A stretch of DNA of 64,000 bases from Callaeas wilsoni (Eukaryota > Chordata > Aves > Passeriformes > Callaeidae), in contig VWPU01005231.1 of NCBI GenBank assembly GCA_013398955.1, forward strand, positions 62,001-126,000. Direction: 5' to 3'. Position numbers and translations under genes: made by a program. The notes below the pieces were generated by a model. That model made no database searches. It had not been told where the DNA came from and was given only the letters and a program-made list of their open reading frames with translations. Of the stretch, positions 38,247 to 50,600 are shown piece after piece; the first letter of the stretch is position 1; each line of letters opens with the position of its first letter.

Positions 38247-41200
38247 GTAAGGAACTTACCGTTCTTCCCCCTCATCTCCTAATTTTGCAAAGTCCCTCTT
38301 CTACCCAGAGACTCAGACTTATTTCATTGCCCCTTCTCTTTTACCTTTGAAACCAGAAAAGGATTCTTTTCAGAACAGTAGGGGAAAAAAAGGGAGGATG
38401 TGAGGTGAAAGTGCTGGCATGAAACATATATAAAGTGGGTGGCTTGTGGGAAGATAAATCTTGATGGTTATTGATTGTAAGTAAATTTTGTTCACTGAAA
38501 TGAATAGGCGACCCGTAGTTTTAGAAAAACTGCTGCTGTCGAGGCTCTGGGGCTGGACGCAGGCAGTCGTTGTACAAGGCTTCGGCAGGAAACTAACAGC
38601 TATATCCTAGGACCGTTTTGCTTCTTTGGCTACTGGATTGTTTTCCTTGGGGCTATTTTGGAGAGGTGGGTGAAAGTAATGCTCCAGGAGTAGCGAAGGT
38701 TGCTTGCAGGAAAAGGTGTCATTTGGAGAGGATGCTTTGTCTAAGCAGAGAGATGAGGGACACAGATAAAGAGAGGAGAAAGTATTGGGACTATGAAAGG
38801 GACTTAAGAGTTCCCACCTAGAAAGTGGTTCTCAGGTTAAGTTTTGAAAGGAATCTTTGTGCTGCTCTGTTTGTCACTGTCAGCTTTGGTTCTGAAGCAC
38901 AGCAAAAGAAAAGAAGTGACAGTAGGAGAGAAGAAGAGAGATGTTAGGAGGGAAGGTGCAGCAATAGGAGAGAAGTTGGGAGGTGGCAGCATGCATGCAA
39001 CCAATGATGGGAGAAGAAGGTAGGAGTGGGAGACATTTACTACATGTCCACAGTGGCAAGCAAATTTGTTATGAATATTAGGAAAGAAAAGCCTGTATCA
39101 GGACATGCTGAACTTCTCAGAGAGCTGCAGTTACAATGGTACCCCCCCCGGGTAGATACAGTGACTACAACTAGACCCTTAGACAAGGATCAGGAGACAC
39201 TTTGTATTTCTCAGTGTAACAGCTCATGTAACTTCCAGGCAGGAAAGAAGGAAAGGCAAACAGGTTGCTGGGCGCTACAGCTAGCTACTGCTACCGCACT
39301 GCACTTCTCTCTCTGGCTAAAAGGTGAACTTGCATATATTTACTTTTATGTGAAGACACACTGGGACATCAGTTTCTAATCAGGTTTTATAATTTAGTTC
39401 TATTTACAATTGTACACCAAGGCATAGCACAGTGTTTTTGATTTCAGGCTTTTTCTGGCCTTTTCTGTTGGGAGGAAGGAGGTTGTTTTACTGTCGAAGG
39501 GTCCCAGGACAAGTGTACCTCATGCAAGCAGAGCTGTATGTCCCTAAAGCCTCAGCTTTCATGGCATGTGGTCTCATCAAGAATTGCTAAGTATCTTTCC
39601 AGTGTTTTTGGTGGAGTGGCTTTCAACATGCAAGTAAGGTTAATGTAAGGAATAATATTTATATTTTCTGTATATCCGAGTATGTGATATGAAGCATGTC
39701 TGTATTAGGAAAGAGAAAAAAAAAAAGGGTGTGTTACAGAGAGAATAAGTAAAGAGCTAAATGAAAATAAATGTACATTTTACAATCTCTGTCCCATCCC
39801 CTGCCAAAAATAATCTCAATCACCCAGGGGAGACTTCAATGCATGAGCATTTAACTACGTAGTTGCTGTTACAATCTTCACACACGGGTTGCTTGTCTCA
39901 CAATGGGGGCTATTATGGTCAGCTCTCAGACTCTATAATCAATTAGTTTAAAAACCACTTGTATTTCCACTGCAGAATTTTTACTGGAGTGTATTCTTGG
40001 AGTGGCTTTACATTTCCTTCTCTATTTGGAAAGCCCAAGGTCTAAGTGATGAGGGAATTTGCAGGTCCTCTTTTCTCCCTTATATTTTCCTGGCTGGCAT
40101 ATGCATTTCTAATGAGCTCTATCATAAAAGGATGATTTCAGAGTTCCCATCCACTGAAAATTTTTGGCATATCAAAACACTGGAGGATGTTGCAACTACT
40201 CTTGGTGCAAAAATTAAGACACTATGAGAAAATTCAGAAAGTTCTGGAGAATGACAGGAGGAAAAAACCCTCAGAAAAAGAGCCTCCAAACCAAAGGTAA
40301 CAAAACCAGGAAAGGACTCAGTGCACAGGTATGCATTGTTCAGTGTCAAAGCAACTTCACAGTCGTTTGGAAGCTGAGGTTGCACACTAACCTCAGGTCT
40401 CAGAAGGTGGTTAGGAAGAAGGTGAAAAAAGCCACCAGATGAATGTCTGGGAGAATTTCCTTTTTATTTTAACCACCAGTATTACTTTGAGCCTTCATAC
40501 TGGATTATTTTCTTTCGATTACTTGAGCTTGGTAAGGGGTGGGTGGGTCAGTCCTTTTCTGTTCTGTGAGAAACCAGACTATGCTTGGCCAGATGTCATA
40601 CTCTTGCCTTTGAACGTGGACAGCTGACTATCTGCAAAATTGCAGCACAGCATACATCCTGAGCAAACCTCAAACACCTTTCCAAATGTGTGGTCACGCT
40701 TATGTCATTGCTCAGGGTTTAACCACAGTTTGAGTATAACCACAGTCCGTGAGATAATATTAGTAGAGGCATTTTATCAGGATGTCTTTACAGTCCCTTC
40801 CAACACTTGTAGTGCAGCTGTCACAGAGTAGGGTAAATTACGTTTAAGTTCAGCCTGGTGAATTGTTATGGTTTTGGGTTTTGTTGAATCCTTTGTAAGG
40901 CAGAGAAGCATAGGAAGGATGATGACAGGTTTAGTGTGAGACAGCCAGCTTTTGTTTGTTTGTGGAATGGTATATCAGCATTGCAATGATGAATGCCCCA
41001 TTCCTGGATGCTTGCATTTGTCTCACAAACAGTTTCCAGAAACTCCACACATTTTGTTTCTCTCTCTGGGTTTATCAGCCTCTCAGAACTGAGTTGGCCT
41101 GTTTTGTAGAAGGAGTATAAACTGGCTTAAGTTTAGTCAGTCCACATGTGCAGGAAGATACAGGAGTACCTTATTTTGTTGTAAGCCAACTTAAGATAAA

Positions 41201-43895
41201 CCAGTGCATCTACTTCACTTAGACAAACCTTTAGTGCTTTGTGTATCCCTTTGGAGGAGAGCATGTCAAACATAGAAAGGATGGGACACTCTGTTCTCTT
41301 TTGTGTCTTCATTGAAGGACTCTCTCATTTTCCTCTTCTCATGCCTATCTCTGCTCACAGTAAAGTAGCACACAGGTACAGTAGTGGTTTCACTTAAATG
41401 GTTCCAGCCAGAACCGAATCAAATGATCCTTGAAATTTTTCTTAGGATTTGTATCCACAGTCCTTTAGTGTGCAAATGACAGCATGTCTCCATATACTGT
41501 GCCTAGTCTGAATATCCAATTCAAGGCACTATGGCTGTCACTGAAAGTCAAATATTGGATGGATGCCTTGAAATGAAAACAAGACAGTTCTTTTTAAGTC
41601 ATAGATGTTACAAAGTCGGGGACTCTTTGAAATACAGTGGAGAAGGATATGATAAATCTATGGGTATCCCACAGTAAGGGAGCACATGCAGACAAACACC
41701 AGGGATTTCTAAACTGCATCAGGAGAGAGGACTAAATTGGAGGAATAAGAAATGAGGTAGTGAGCTATGTGTACTATTACTTTTGAGCTGAAGTCAATGT
41801 CTTATGAGCAGCCATAGAAGAAATCCATCTTTCTACCATGCTACATAAATGCACAGTTTCTAATTAGGCCATAAAATCAAAGTTAGAGAAAAGGATGCCT
41901 CACCTCAGTGAAGTTTCAAAAGCATTCCTCTCCTGCTCCCTGGAGTCCCAAACAGATCCACAGGATGGTCCCTGTCTTCAGCCTGCTTGTATATGTGAAG
42001 GAGTGCATGCTGTCTGTGCAGATGTGTAGAAGTGCATCTGTGATGTCTGTGGCAAGAGTGGAGAGAAATTTTCATCTTAAATTAATTTTAGTGAGAACTG
42101 CTGATGTGTGACACTAAGATGCTTCATAAAGTGGTCTAGGCTTTGAGGTGTTACATTTGGTCACTCGTTTCGTGTGTGCACCAGTTAGTTCATACTGACA
42201 CATTCAGATAAATCTACAGGTTTTAATTTTTTTTTTAATTTCAAACTTTTGCTCAGAAAAGTCTTGCATTCAGAAATCTGAAATATTTATTTAAAAAGCA
42301 TAAAACATGGTTTAATATGAAATGCTTAGTTTTGACACGAACTGTTCTAGTCCAGCACTCCCTGAAATATAACGGTCTTTGCAATTTTATAAAACCTCTG
42401 ACCACGAAGATTTTTAGGTTAACCTGTGACAAGTTTTTGTTTGGTTTGGTTTTTTAAAATTTCTTTGGACTTGCCAATAACGTGGAAAAACCTGTATTAA
42501 AACTGCCTGGTTATTTTATAATACCACATTCCAGTTTGCACTTAGATTTGTGCATGCAGGTGGTTGTCCTTGCTCATTCCTCTACATGCAGACAGTGACC
42601 GGTACTGTTTGTAGCTTGGTATTGGATCAAATTCCTCAGAAATAAAAGAAACAAAAATAACTTTTTGCCAACTTTTAGTAAAAGCAGAAGCGCAAAGCAG
42701 CTGCTGAGAGGAAAGGCAGGTGAGCTCTTTGCAGAAATATATAGAGAGGAAGGAACCCACAAGGTTCATAGTTAACATAAATTGATGGATGTCTATGGGA
42801 ATACGGTTACAGCCATGCAACATCTTGCCTCCTGTATCTGGAGACTTTTATCTGAGACTCTTACGAGTAAGCACGATTCCTGTATTGAATCCTTAAATCA
42901 GAGGAGGAAAATAATGACATTAATTATGTTAATTAATTGGATCAGGCTTATAGTCTTTTCCTGCCTCTCAGAATCAGTCCTTCCTCTTACAATTCCTCTT
43001 CCTCCCATTCCATTATAATTACTCCTCTGTTTCTCTCCTCTACTGGCATGTAAAAACCCAGTGCTTTGATGCGGCCTGCTAAGAGCACGCACAAAGATGA
43101 AACCCATGGCAGGTAGGAGAGCAGGCCAGCTTGGAAAAGGGGTGAATTGTAGTGTTTGATGAGAGGTGACTTGTAGCTGACAGATGCGCGCTGAGTGCGT
43201 AGGGAGAACAGCTCCCTTGTGAGAGTGTGACAGATCACATTGGTGTGCTATGTCTTGCAGGAGGAACACGCAGAGCCTTCATTTCAGACTGTGACTCATT
43301 CAGCACCACCAGGTTATGGAGGGTCTGTGCCTGGGGATTGTCAGGTTCTTTTTGTGCTGGTTGCACAAGAGGGAAGTCAAGGTGTAGAACTTTTACAATT
43401 AAGCAAATGCGATGTCAGGGCCTCTCCAGGCCTCTGCAGTGCTTAAAGGATTACAGCTTCCAGGCAAGTGCCAGGGTGGCACTGAAGCGTTTTGCTTCCC
43501 TCAAGCGTGCTGTTCCTAAGAGCTTTCCTCAAGGTGGTGTACCTCCATGTTGTACCTTCTCCCAGTTGTGCCATACCAGCACAACTGGACCCATGAGGAG
43601 AAATGGAAACAGAGGGAAATGACATAAAAGGAAACAGAGGTGACATTCCAGTCTTCCTCACCTAGAAAAAGCAACTCTGCCATATGTGCTGATTAAATAC
43701 AGAGCTCAGAATTTCAATGAGACATTCACTCACAGAGTAAATATTACATTTTAGGAGGAGAATTTCAGGTTGGTTTTCTATATATTCTCCTTAACACAAA
43801 GCTGGCTGTAAAAACATGAAACTTTACACAATTCTCCACTTGCTGGTGAAAAACTTCTTAAGATTTCCAGCTGGCTTTATATTTATTTTAGGCAT
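38247..43895 (+). other. Presumed first intron, no repeats seen
   Basis: This follows the donor at 38247. I see no interspersed repeat and no secure second exon. An A-run near 39716-39726 and scattered small frames (39026-39379 plus, 117 codons, contains a ccccccc run) do not stand out. The only acceptor followed by a phase-compatible open frame that I noted is at 43259-43260, described separately. Confidence 0.4.
43261..43622 (+). other. Weak candidate second exon, cysteine-rich frame
   Basis: An acceptor-like sequence (ggtgtgctatgtcttgcag) ends at 43260. Reading on in the phase left by the donor at 38247 gives an open frame to 43622 that begins GTRRAFISDCDSF and carries several Cys residues over the next 60 codons. 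A non-canonical but good GC-type donor, CAG|GCAAGT, lies at 43461-43462. Against it, the polypyrimidine tract is weak, another frame across the same bases is also open to 43446, and the sequence matches no domain I know. An open frame of this size can arise by chance in 64 kb. Confidence 0.15.
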
Positions 43896-43950
43896 TTGGA
43901 CTATATGATTGTTGTAGGTCCCTTCCAATTGAACTATTCTATTCTATTCT
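43896..43950 (+). mobile_element. CR1 3' tail with ATTCT repeat
   Basis: The blocks ttggactatatgat, tgtaggtcccttccaa and ttgaactattct are the last 50 or so bases of a CR1 element on the plus strand, ending in three ATTCT units at 43936-43950. Such terminal repeats are what CR1 reverse transcription starts on. The copy is almost wholly 5'-truncated. Confidence 0.85.
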
Positions 43951-44534
43951 CTGTGAAGGTATAAACCTCCCTGACATTGGCACTGAGTTTAAAAACCTAT
44001 TGTACATCAGCCTCATCAGAGTTAGTCAAGAATGAGAGTGAAATATAGAATTATAATATAGAATTATAGAATTAAATGCTGAAGTCTTTTCAAAAAGCAC
44101 AGATTTATCCTTGCAATTCAGATGTACTTTTGCCCTGTCTAATGGGAGAACTGTGTCTTTTAATAAGACATCACAGATTTTCAGCTAATTGGTATCTGAA
44201 ATCCCATAAGCTTTGGCTTATCAGCCAAGAATGATGCATTTATTCATGTATTTCAGTTGCTCAGTTAGGTTTTTTTTTCCCAGTTTGTAGCACAGCATGT
44301 GTCTGAGGGCATAAACAGCCAAACTTTCTGGAGTTAGAGCATCCACACCTCTCCTCTGTGTCTATGTTTATGGTGATACATATTTATATATTAAAAATGC
44401 AGGAGTGATAAAGTAACTGAGAGTGACAGTAGCAAGAGACACAGAAGGATGTGATGGTGTTCTGTCGCACAGAATTAAGTACAGGAGGTGTGAATTATCT
44501 ATTTCTACGTTGTGCTAGTGAAGAGTTTTTGTGC
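43951..44534. other. AT-rich DNA with short A/T tandem
   Basis: Between a CR1 tail and an LTR. At 44043-44073 there are imperfect copies of atatagaatt, an AT-rich microsatellite-like stretch. Nothing else stands out. Confidence 0.5.
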
Positions 44535-44823
44535 TGTTGATGCCTTGTAGAGGTTGACCTGGAACAGAAGCTTGACAGAGTTAAAGGATAAAGGGTAAGT
44601 ATTTATTGAAAGGCCTTCACAGGGTACACCTTGGGCAGTGCAGGAGTCTCACAGAGCATGCATGCAGGATGGACACAGTCACACGTTTTCCGGACAGATA
44701 TAAGTTTTGTCCATTTGCATATCAGAGGGCGATTTTCCAATTACAGCTTCAGGCAGTGGAGTCACATTCTCCTAGTCTGCCCCTCCAACTCTCTTTTGTT
44801 TGCATTTCTCGGGGCCTGAAACA
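44535..44823 (-). mobile_element. Probable solo LTR of an endogenous retrovirus
   Basis: Read on the minus strand this 289-bp segment has the layout of a retroviral LTR. It begins TGTTTCAGGCC and ends GGCATCAACA, giving TGTT...AACA termini. It contains an inverted CCAAT box near 44737-44741, an octamer ATGCAAAT at 44713-44720, a TATA-like element (CTTATATC) at 44697-44704, and AATAAA at 44602-44607 about 90 bases past the TATA. That leaves about 65 bases of R/U5 before the end. Flanks are gtgc (44531-44534) and gtga (44824-44827), a possible 4-bp target duplication with one mismatch. No gag, pol or env remains. Family unknown, and the boundaries are inferred from the termini only. Confidence 0.5.
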
Positions 44824-47029
44824 GTGAGGTGTCCTTGATTCTCAGGCCTATAGAGGAATTGTTGTGTCTGACAAGAATGGGAAAGCAGTAGCTAGCACTC
44901 TATATGGAGTTTAGAGTTGCATACTAAAGAATTGCAGGATTACAAATATATGAAAACATAAAAGCTAAAATCCTAAGGCATCGCTATTCAGGGGCCAATA
45001 GAAACCCAAAATGGAAGTTTTTTCCTGCCTTAAAGCAGAACTGACTGTTGTGTAGAAACTTCAATGAGAATGGAACCAGATAGGTTACTGGTTCAGAGTC
45101 ACACTCTGCTGGAATCACAATTTTCACGTCAGAAGTGCTGTTGGAAGCACCTGCTTCCATGCAATGATGCAGAGCTGGTTTGAGTGGCTCTACAGCTGTG
45201 ACCAAGACCTTTTTCTATATGCTGAGGGCCAACTCTGCTTGTGCCCATTCCCTTGTAGCTCTGCCTTACAATATCTGCTCTGCTTTCCTGGCCTTAGGGA
45301 GGCAGGAGGAAACTGTGGGGATACACAGAGAGGATAGGAGGTGGCCAAGGCTGGGCGGTGGAGCAGGATGGAGGAATTCTTTTCCATTGGAGACAAGGAG
45401 CCCAGCCAGTGTGGTTTTGGATTACCAAAAGAAGGGTTACCAGCTGTCAGCCTGAACTTGAGCAACCTCAGGCAAAGCTGAATTTGCTCTGGAACAGAAC
45501 TGAACAATGGCTCTGCTTCACTGGATAATTCATTTGGTGGTTTTGCAGACCCATGTGCCTTGACTAATATTTTAGACAATGTAAGGAGCATGGATGATTA
45601 TGCTTAGACACTTCTAATACCTTGGATGTCTTGATTTTTTAAAAATTTTCTGTTTCAGTTGTTATATTTAACGGCAGTTTAAATTTTCCAAGTATTTGCT
45701 GTTTATATTTTTTTCCCTACTGAGCTCTGAGTGATTAAAGACCTATTTATTAATTTGACTTCAGCAAATAGATTCATAGGAAAGCATGACTGCTTAAAAT
45801 TTCCATGGTTTTTATCATGTTTTTTGTGTTCTCTGTGGCATTTTGCTGTGTACTGTGCTGGAGTTCAGACCTCTTTACATGAGTAACACTTCTAAAGTAT
45901 GTAGTTCACAACTGGAGCATTTTCTGTGTTTACAGTCACTGCAGGAACCCAAATAGTATTTAAAACCCCTGAAGGAAGCTTTCTTTAACCCCATGCAGGC
46001 AAACAGTTCAGGAAAGAGCTTAGTGAGGCACTGAACTTTATGAATCTTATAAGTCCTGATAGCATAGTCATTGTTTTCACTAATTTTTTTCAGCTTTCCT
46101 GAAGTCTCACATGCCTCCTGGCCCTTCAAGATCTATCAGGTTCTTAGACTAGTCTAAACTTTCCCAGAGTCTGACATTGTGTTTGTCAGTCTGTTGCAGT
46201 CCTAGAGACAAAAGTCAGTAAAATTTGCAAAAAATAAACTTGTGAATTAATTATGAGCAAAACAAGGTGAGTAAACCAAGCTGGTTTTTATTTAGCTGTG
46301 TTAAAAGGGCTTGTGTACTAGCTGTTCAGAAAACTGGGAGATGTATGCAGATCTAGCTCTTTTCACCTCATCTAGGGCTGTACTAGATTGGTCTGACAAG
46401 ACACAAGCATTTAGCATTTAGCTTCCACTCCAAAAGCTATTTTAATTTTTTATTTGCTAGATTTTGGACAGGGAATAGGTTTTTTATTTCTTACCTTCAT
46501 ATTTTGATTACCACACAGTTTTTTTTCATCTCTTGTGTGCCTTCCTGCATATGTATATATGTGTGTGTGAAAAATAATGAAAGGAAGAATATGGTGGGTT
46601 TTTTTTAAACTTATTTTAGGACCTGAAAATATGTGGAAAACCCCTTTGCTTTAAACATGTTGTATTCCCTCAGTGGATGCAGTTACCCAAAACTGTACAC
46701 TACTCAGGGATTTCTTGTGATTTTGTGTGATAATATTTTAATTACGTATTTTATATAGAGATTACCATTTTTCAGGGATTTGTGCAGCCTGTGAGTGTAC
46801 AGGTTATCAGCTTCGGTAAATCTAGCCATTAGTTATTTTTCAGTTAATTTTCAGAAGAAATTGCAGTCGCTTTTGTGCTAAGATATATGTAGAGTAAGCT
46901 GGAGATGTTATTTTATTACTGGTAGGAATTGCTTTGTGGCTGCAAGAAGAAGGATTGATGAGAAGCAACAGCCCAATTAATACTGTTATTTATATTCTTC
47001 CACTGAGAAAGGTGAGAGGTAACTTATGT
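44824..47029. other. No feature seen
   Basis: The stretch between two LTRs shows no retroviral coding sequence, and the two LTRs are unrelated, so this is not the interior of one provirus. Overlapping frames at 45180-45455 plus and 45190-45591 minus are antisense to each other and are probably chance. A short TA/TG run at about 46550-46568 is a minor microsatellite. Confidence 0.5.
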
Positions 47030-47621
47030 CAAGTTGTTGAGGTTTAATCCTAGCCAGCAACAAAGCCCCATGCAGCCATTCATTCACTCCCTCACCGGTT
47101 GGAGTGGGGGGAGAATCAGAAGGGCGAAAGTCAGAAAACTCAGGGGTTGGGATAAAGACAGTTTGGTAGGGAAAGCAAAAGCCGTGCACACAAACAAAAC
47201 AAGGAGCTCATGCATTACTTCCCACAGGCAAGCAGGTGCTCATCCACTTCTTGGAGGGCAGGACCCCATCCCGTGTAATGGTGGCTTGGGAAGACAAGCA
47301 CCACCACTCCAAACATCACCTGCTTACTTCTGCCTCCCACTTTATATGCTGAGCATGATGCCATATGGTCTGGAATATCCCTCTGGTCAGCTGGGGTCAC
47401 CTGCCCTGTGTCTCCTCTCAACCTCCCATGCATCTCCAGTCCCCTCACCACTGTGGCAGCATGGAAAGCAGAAAAGGCCTCGGCTCTGGGTACGCCCTGG
47501 TCAGCGATAATAAAAACATCTCTGCGTTATCAACCCTGTGTTCAGCCGATCCAAAATACAACCCCACACCAGCTGCTGTGAAGAAAATTAACTCTGTCCC
47601 AGCCAAAAGCATCACACAAGT
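47030..47621 (-). mobile_element. Solo LTR, ERVL-like, with 5-bp target duplication
   Basis: The LTR spans 47035-47616 (582 bp). On the minus strand it starts TGTGATGCTTTTGGCTGGGA and ends CCTCAACA. It is bracketed by identical caagt at 47030-47034 and 47617-47621, a 5-bp target-site duplication as made by ERVL and related integrases. A TATA box (CATATAAAG) lies at 47340-47348 on the minus strand. I see no AATAAA on the minus strand at the expected place (about 47150-47170), so the polyadenylation signal is decayed or non-canonical. The overall pattern is one I know as a common avian ERVL-type LTR. No internal viral genes are present: the provirus was lost by LTR-LTR recombination. The long open frames crossing it (e.g. 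47034-47510 plus) are artefacts of this element. Confidence 0.88.
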
Positions 47622-50600
47622 AAATGCAGAATTTCAGAGATAGAAGTGCTGATCCTTCTGCTGGTTTCTTAGGGCTCTGGAGACTGAGCGAACATGGAGG
47701 TCAACATGTGGGTGATGTTTAGCTTGTCTCCCCAGCTTGCATGCTCATCTCAACCTCTCTAAGCAACCCCCAGGTGGTAGCATGGTCTCATCTCACCTGT
47801 GTCAGTCGTACTGCAGGGATGCTTTGAAATGATCTCGGTTAAAAGCTAACTTTCCTGGTTTTGTACATTGTTTTAATGTTTCAGTTATGATGTGACCCTT
47901 TACAGCCTGTGTTAGGTACAACTGAGGATATGGTGATTGCTGCACAAGGACAAGAAGGGAGTCAGCCTCACACTGGGGTCAAAAGGAAGGCGGTCTGGGG
48001 CAGAAGGAATTGTTTTGGGAAACACTTAGTCTGCTGGGCTTTTTTTCTAAATCTCTCCCAACAGTCACTGAAATAAGTATCTTGTGGAACCAGCCTGTAG
48101 TATTAGACACCTGAATCCAGACCATGAGAATAGCACCCTGAGCTAGCTTAGGGATGCCTGCTTTCCAATCTCTGCAAGGGAGCAAGCGTCCAATGCCAGC
48201 CTTGTCAGCTTGGTGTCAGTGAGCTGGCAACTGCTTTATGAATTTGTACGACTATGAAAACACCTACAATCCCATTTTACTAACTAGAAAAAATATTTGG
48301 TTTAGCTGTCACTTAGTTCTGGTTTAGATAGTTTCTTGTTTCTGGAACATGTTAGTTTTTCTGCATCCAGTTAACAAAACTTGTAACAATTTTAGAGGAC
48401 AAATTTGAGCAGATAGTCTGAATCCTATAATTGATGCTATGGCACTGAAGAATAAGAGATACACCATGATGCTGTGTGGTGTTCAAGTCTCCCCTTTAGC
48501 CCTTCAGGCAAAATAGTCTGTTTTCAGCTTTGACCCATACCATGTACAGAGTGTTGCTAAGGGGAGGTACTCTTAAACATCTATGGATAGAACTGAATCT
48601 GTTCTGAAGGTGGAGAGTGGGGATTTACATTTATCATCTTAAAGGAAGACGGCAAAAAAGTTTTGAGCCCAGGCTTAAATTTTATGCATAAAATGTTTCA
48701 TACTCTCTAGCATACACAGAAGTGCTCCCATGAGCTTTTAGAGAAACATCAGCTACATACAAGAATATTCTTCAGCATGTCTTTTTGTTCTTTGTGGCAC
48801 AAATACGCAAAGCGGTAAGAAATAAAGCTGGTCAAAGTACCTTTGCATCCTTTGCATAGTATTTCTGAGATTAGCAAAGGGAAAAAGTATAGCAAGCACT
48901 GTTTCTCTGGTTTTTAAATTCTCCAAGCTCAGGTTTCACAGATAGGGTTAAAAATCATCAAATTAAACATATTTATGAGCCATCTGGTTTCTGAATCTTT
49001 CCAGTTTGTGTTTGCTATCCTGGGTAACTATTAAGTCATTTTTGTTGCTGTAATTTTCATGTCATTACATGGCTCCAGAAACTGCATGTTTAAGAAAAAC
49101 ACTGCAGAGAACTGAATTCAGAGTAGAATTATAAGCACTGGCAACACTGGAGACATTTGTCATTCTTTCAATCAACCTAACGTACTACTAAAAGTAAATG
49201 TACAAAATAAATCAATTTGTTCTTTTAATGTGTATTTGTTAGGCAGTACAACCTTCTAGCTCTCTTTTCCTACCTTTCTTGCAATATGGTAAGGAGAGTC
49301 AGATTTCCTAGGGCTAGTTTTCAGCCACAAGTTTTCCCTATGATTTGGGAAAGACTCCTTAGCCTTGGTGCCTTAATCCTTGTCCTATTTTATCTATTTT
49401 ATCTCCCTGATTCACATGTGGTGAGATATAAAACAGTATATGTTCTAGTTCCTTCAAATAGATCTAGTGCACAGAATTACAGATTTTTTTTTTTTCCTTT
49501 TTCAAGTAAAATATAATTAAGGAGAGTCTATAACTCCATTTCAGTGGACATTTGCTTTGAAAAAAAAATTACTCTTTCACATTGAATGTTGGGTTACTGA
49601 TTAAATTTTCTAACAGCATTGGCTTTTACATTGGTAAAGGGCACAAAAGTGTTTTCCTCAAAGGTGTACATTTGTATTACTTTTCCATAAAGTATCCTTA
49701 TCTGCTCCAGAGAAGGCACATCATTGATGCATAGATATAAAATACCCTCTTTTTTCTCTGGTGACCTGATTGATATTCTTCATGCCAGCTTGGTCATTTG
49801 TGACATTGAGTCAATTTTCAGAGCATAGTTTCATCTTAGGAAGAAAGAGAAGACAGAAGATAGCTGTAATTGCTGGTGTTTTTTTCTAGGTGCAACCAAA
49901 TGCTTGTATTATTTGAAGGAAGTGCATTTTGTGAATGCTGACTAAAACACACTAATCAGTTTCTCTTTCTCACTCTGCCTTATCGTTTTGACAGAGCTGT
50001 GTTCCGAACGTAATCAGTTTTCCGAAGTCAAATTCAGTCTTATGAGTTTTGGAACCTTTCTGGTCATTTTGTGTGCTGTGCGAAGCCATTCCAAATTTCC
50101 TGCACTTTATCAGACCTGCTGCCATCTTGCTCTTTTGCATTTGTCTTGGTAACTCTTAGACACAGTGAGTAGGAGTACCTGGCATGGTGAGCTCAGTGAA
50201 GGATGCATTGGCATCTTTACGTCTTGTAAGAAGTACACAGCTTGTTTATCTGCTTTTCTTACTTGCATCTGGCACGAGCTTTAAAAGTATGCAAAACAAT
50301 CACCTCATGACTCTATGCTTTTACTTTCAAAGACCAGATTTCCAGATGCATAAAGAGGAAGGAATAAGTGTATGCAAAGAATAAAGCACACATTACTCTG
50401 GCTGTGTGTGCTTTGGAGCCAGGCATTACTTAGAGGAGCAGAAGATTCTAGCCATGATGTGAGGAAGACATTTGAAATCTTGGCTGACAAACTATTTTAT
50501 ACACTGCTTAAACTTGTGCTCAGTTTCGCATTCCACCTTCTTAGCCTCCTCCGAGTGTTTGTTTGACTGCTTTCCTCTTTTGGAGCCCAGCTGGCAACAA

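Noticed and set aside
44551..44594. Apparent 44-bp exon with good acceptor (cttgtag) and donor (GTAAGT)
   Set aside because: It lies in the R/U5 part of the probable LTR on the opposite strand, and the phase left by the exon at 38246 meets a stop.
47034..47510. 158-codon plus-strand frame
   Set aside because: Lies wholly inside the solo LTR, on the strand opposite to the LTR's direction; an artefact of the repeat.
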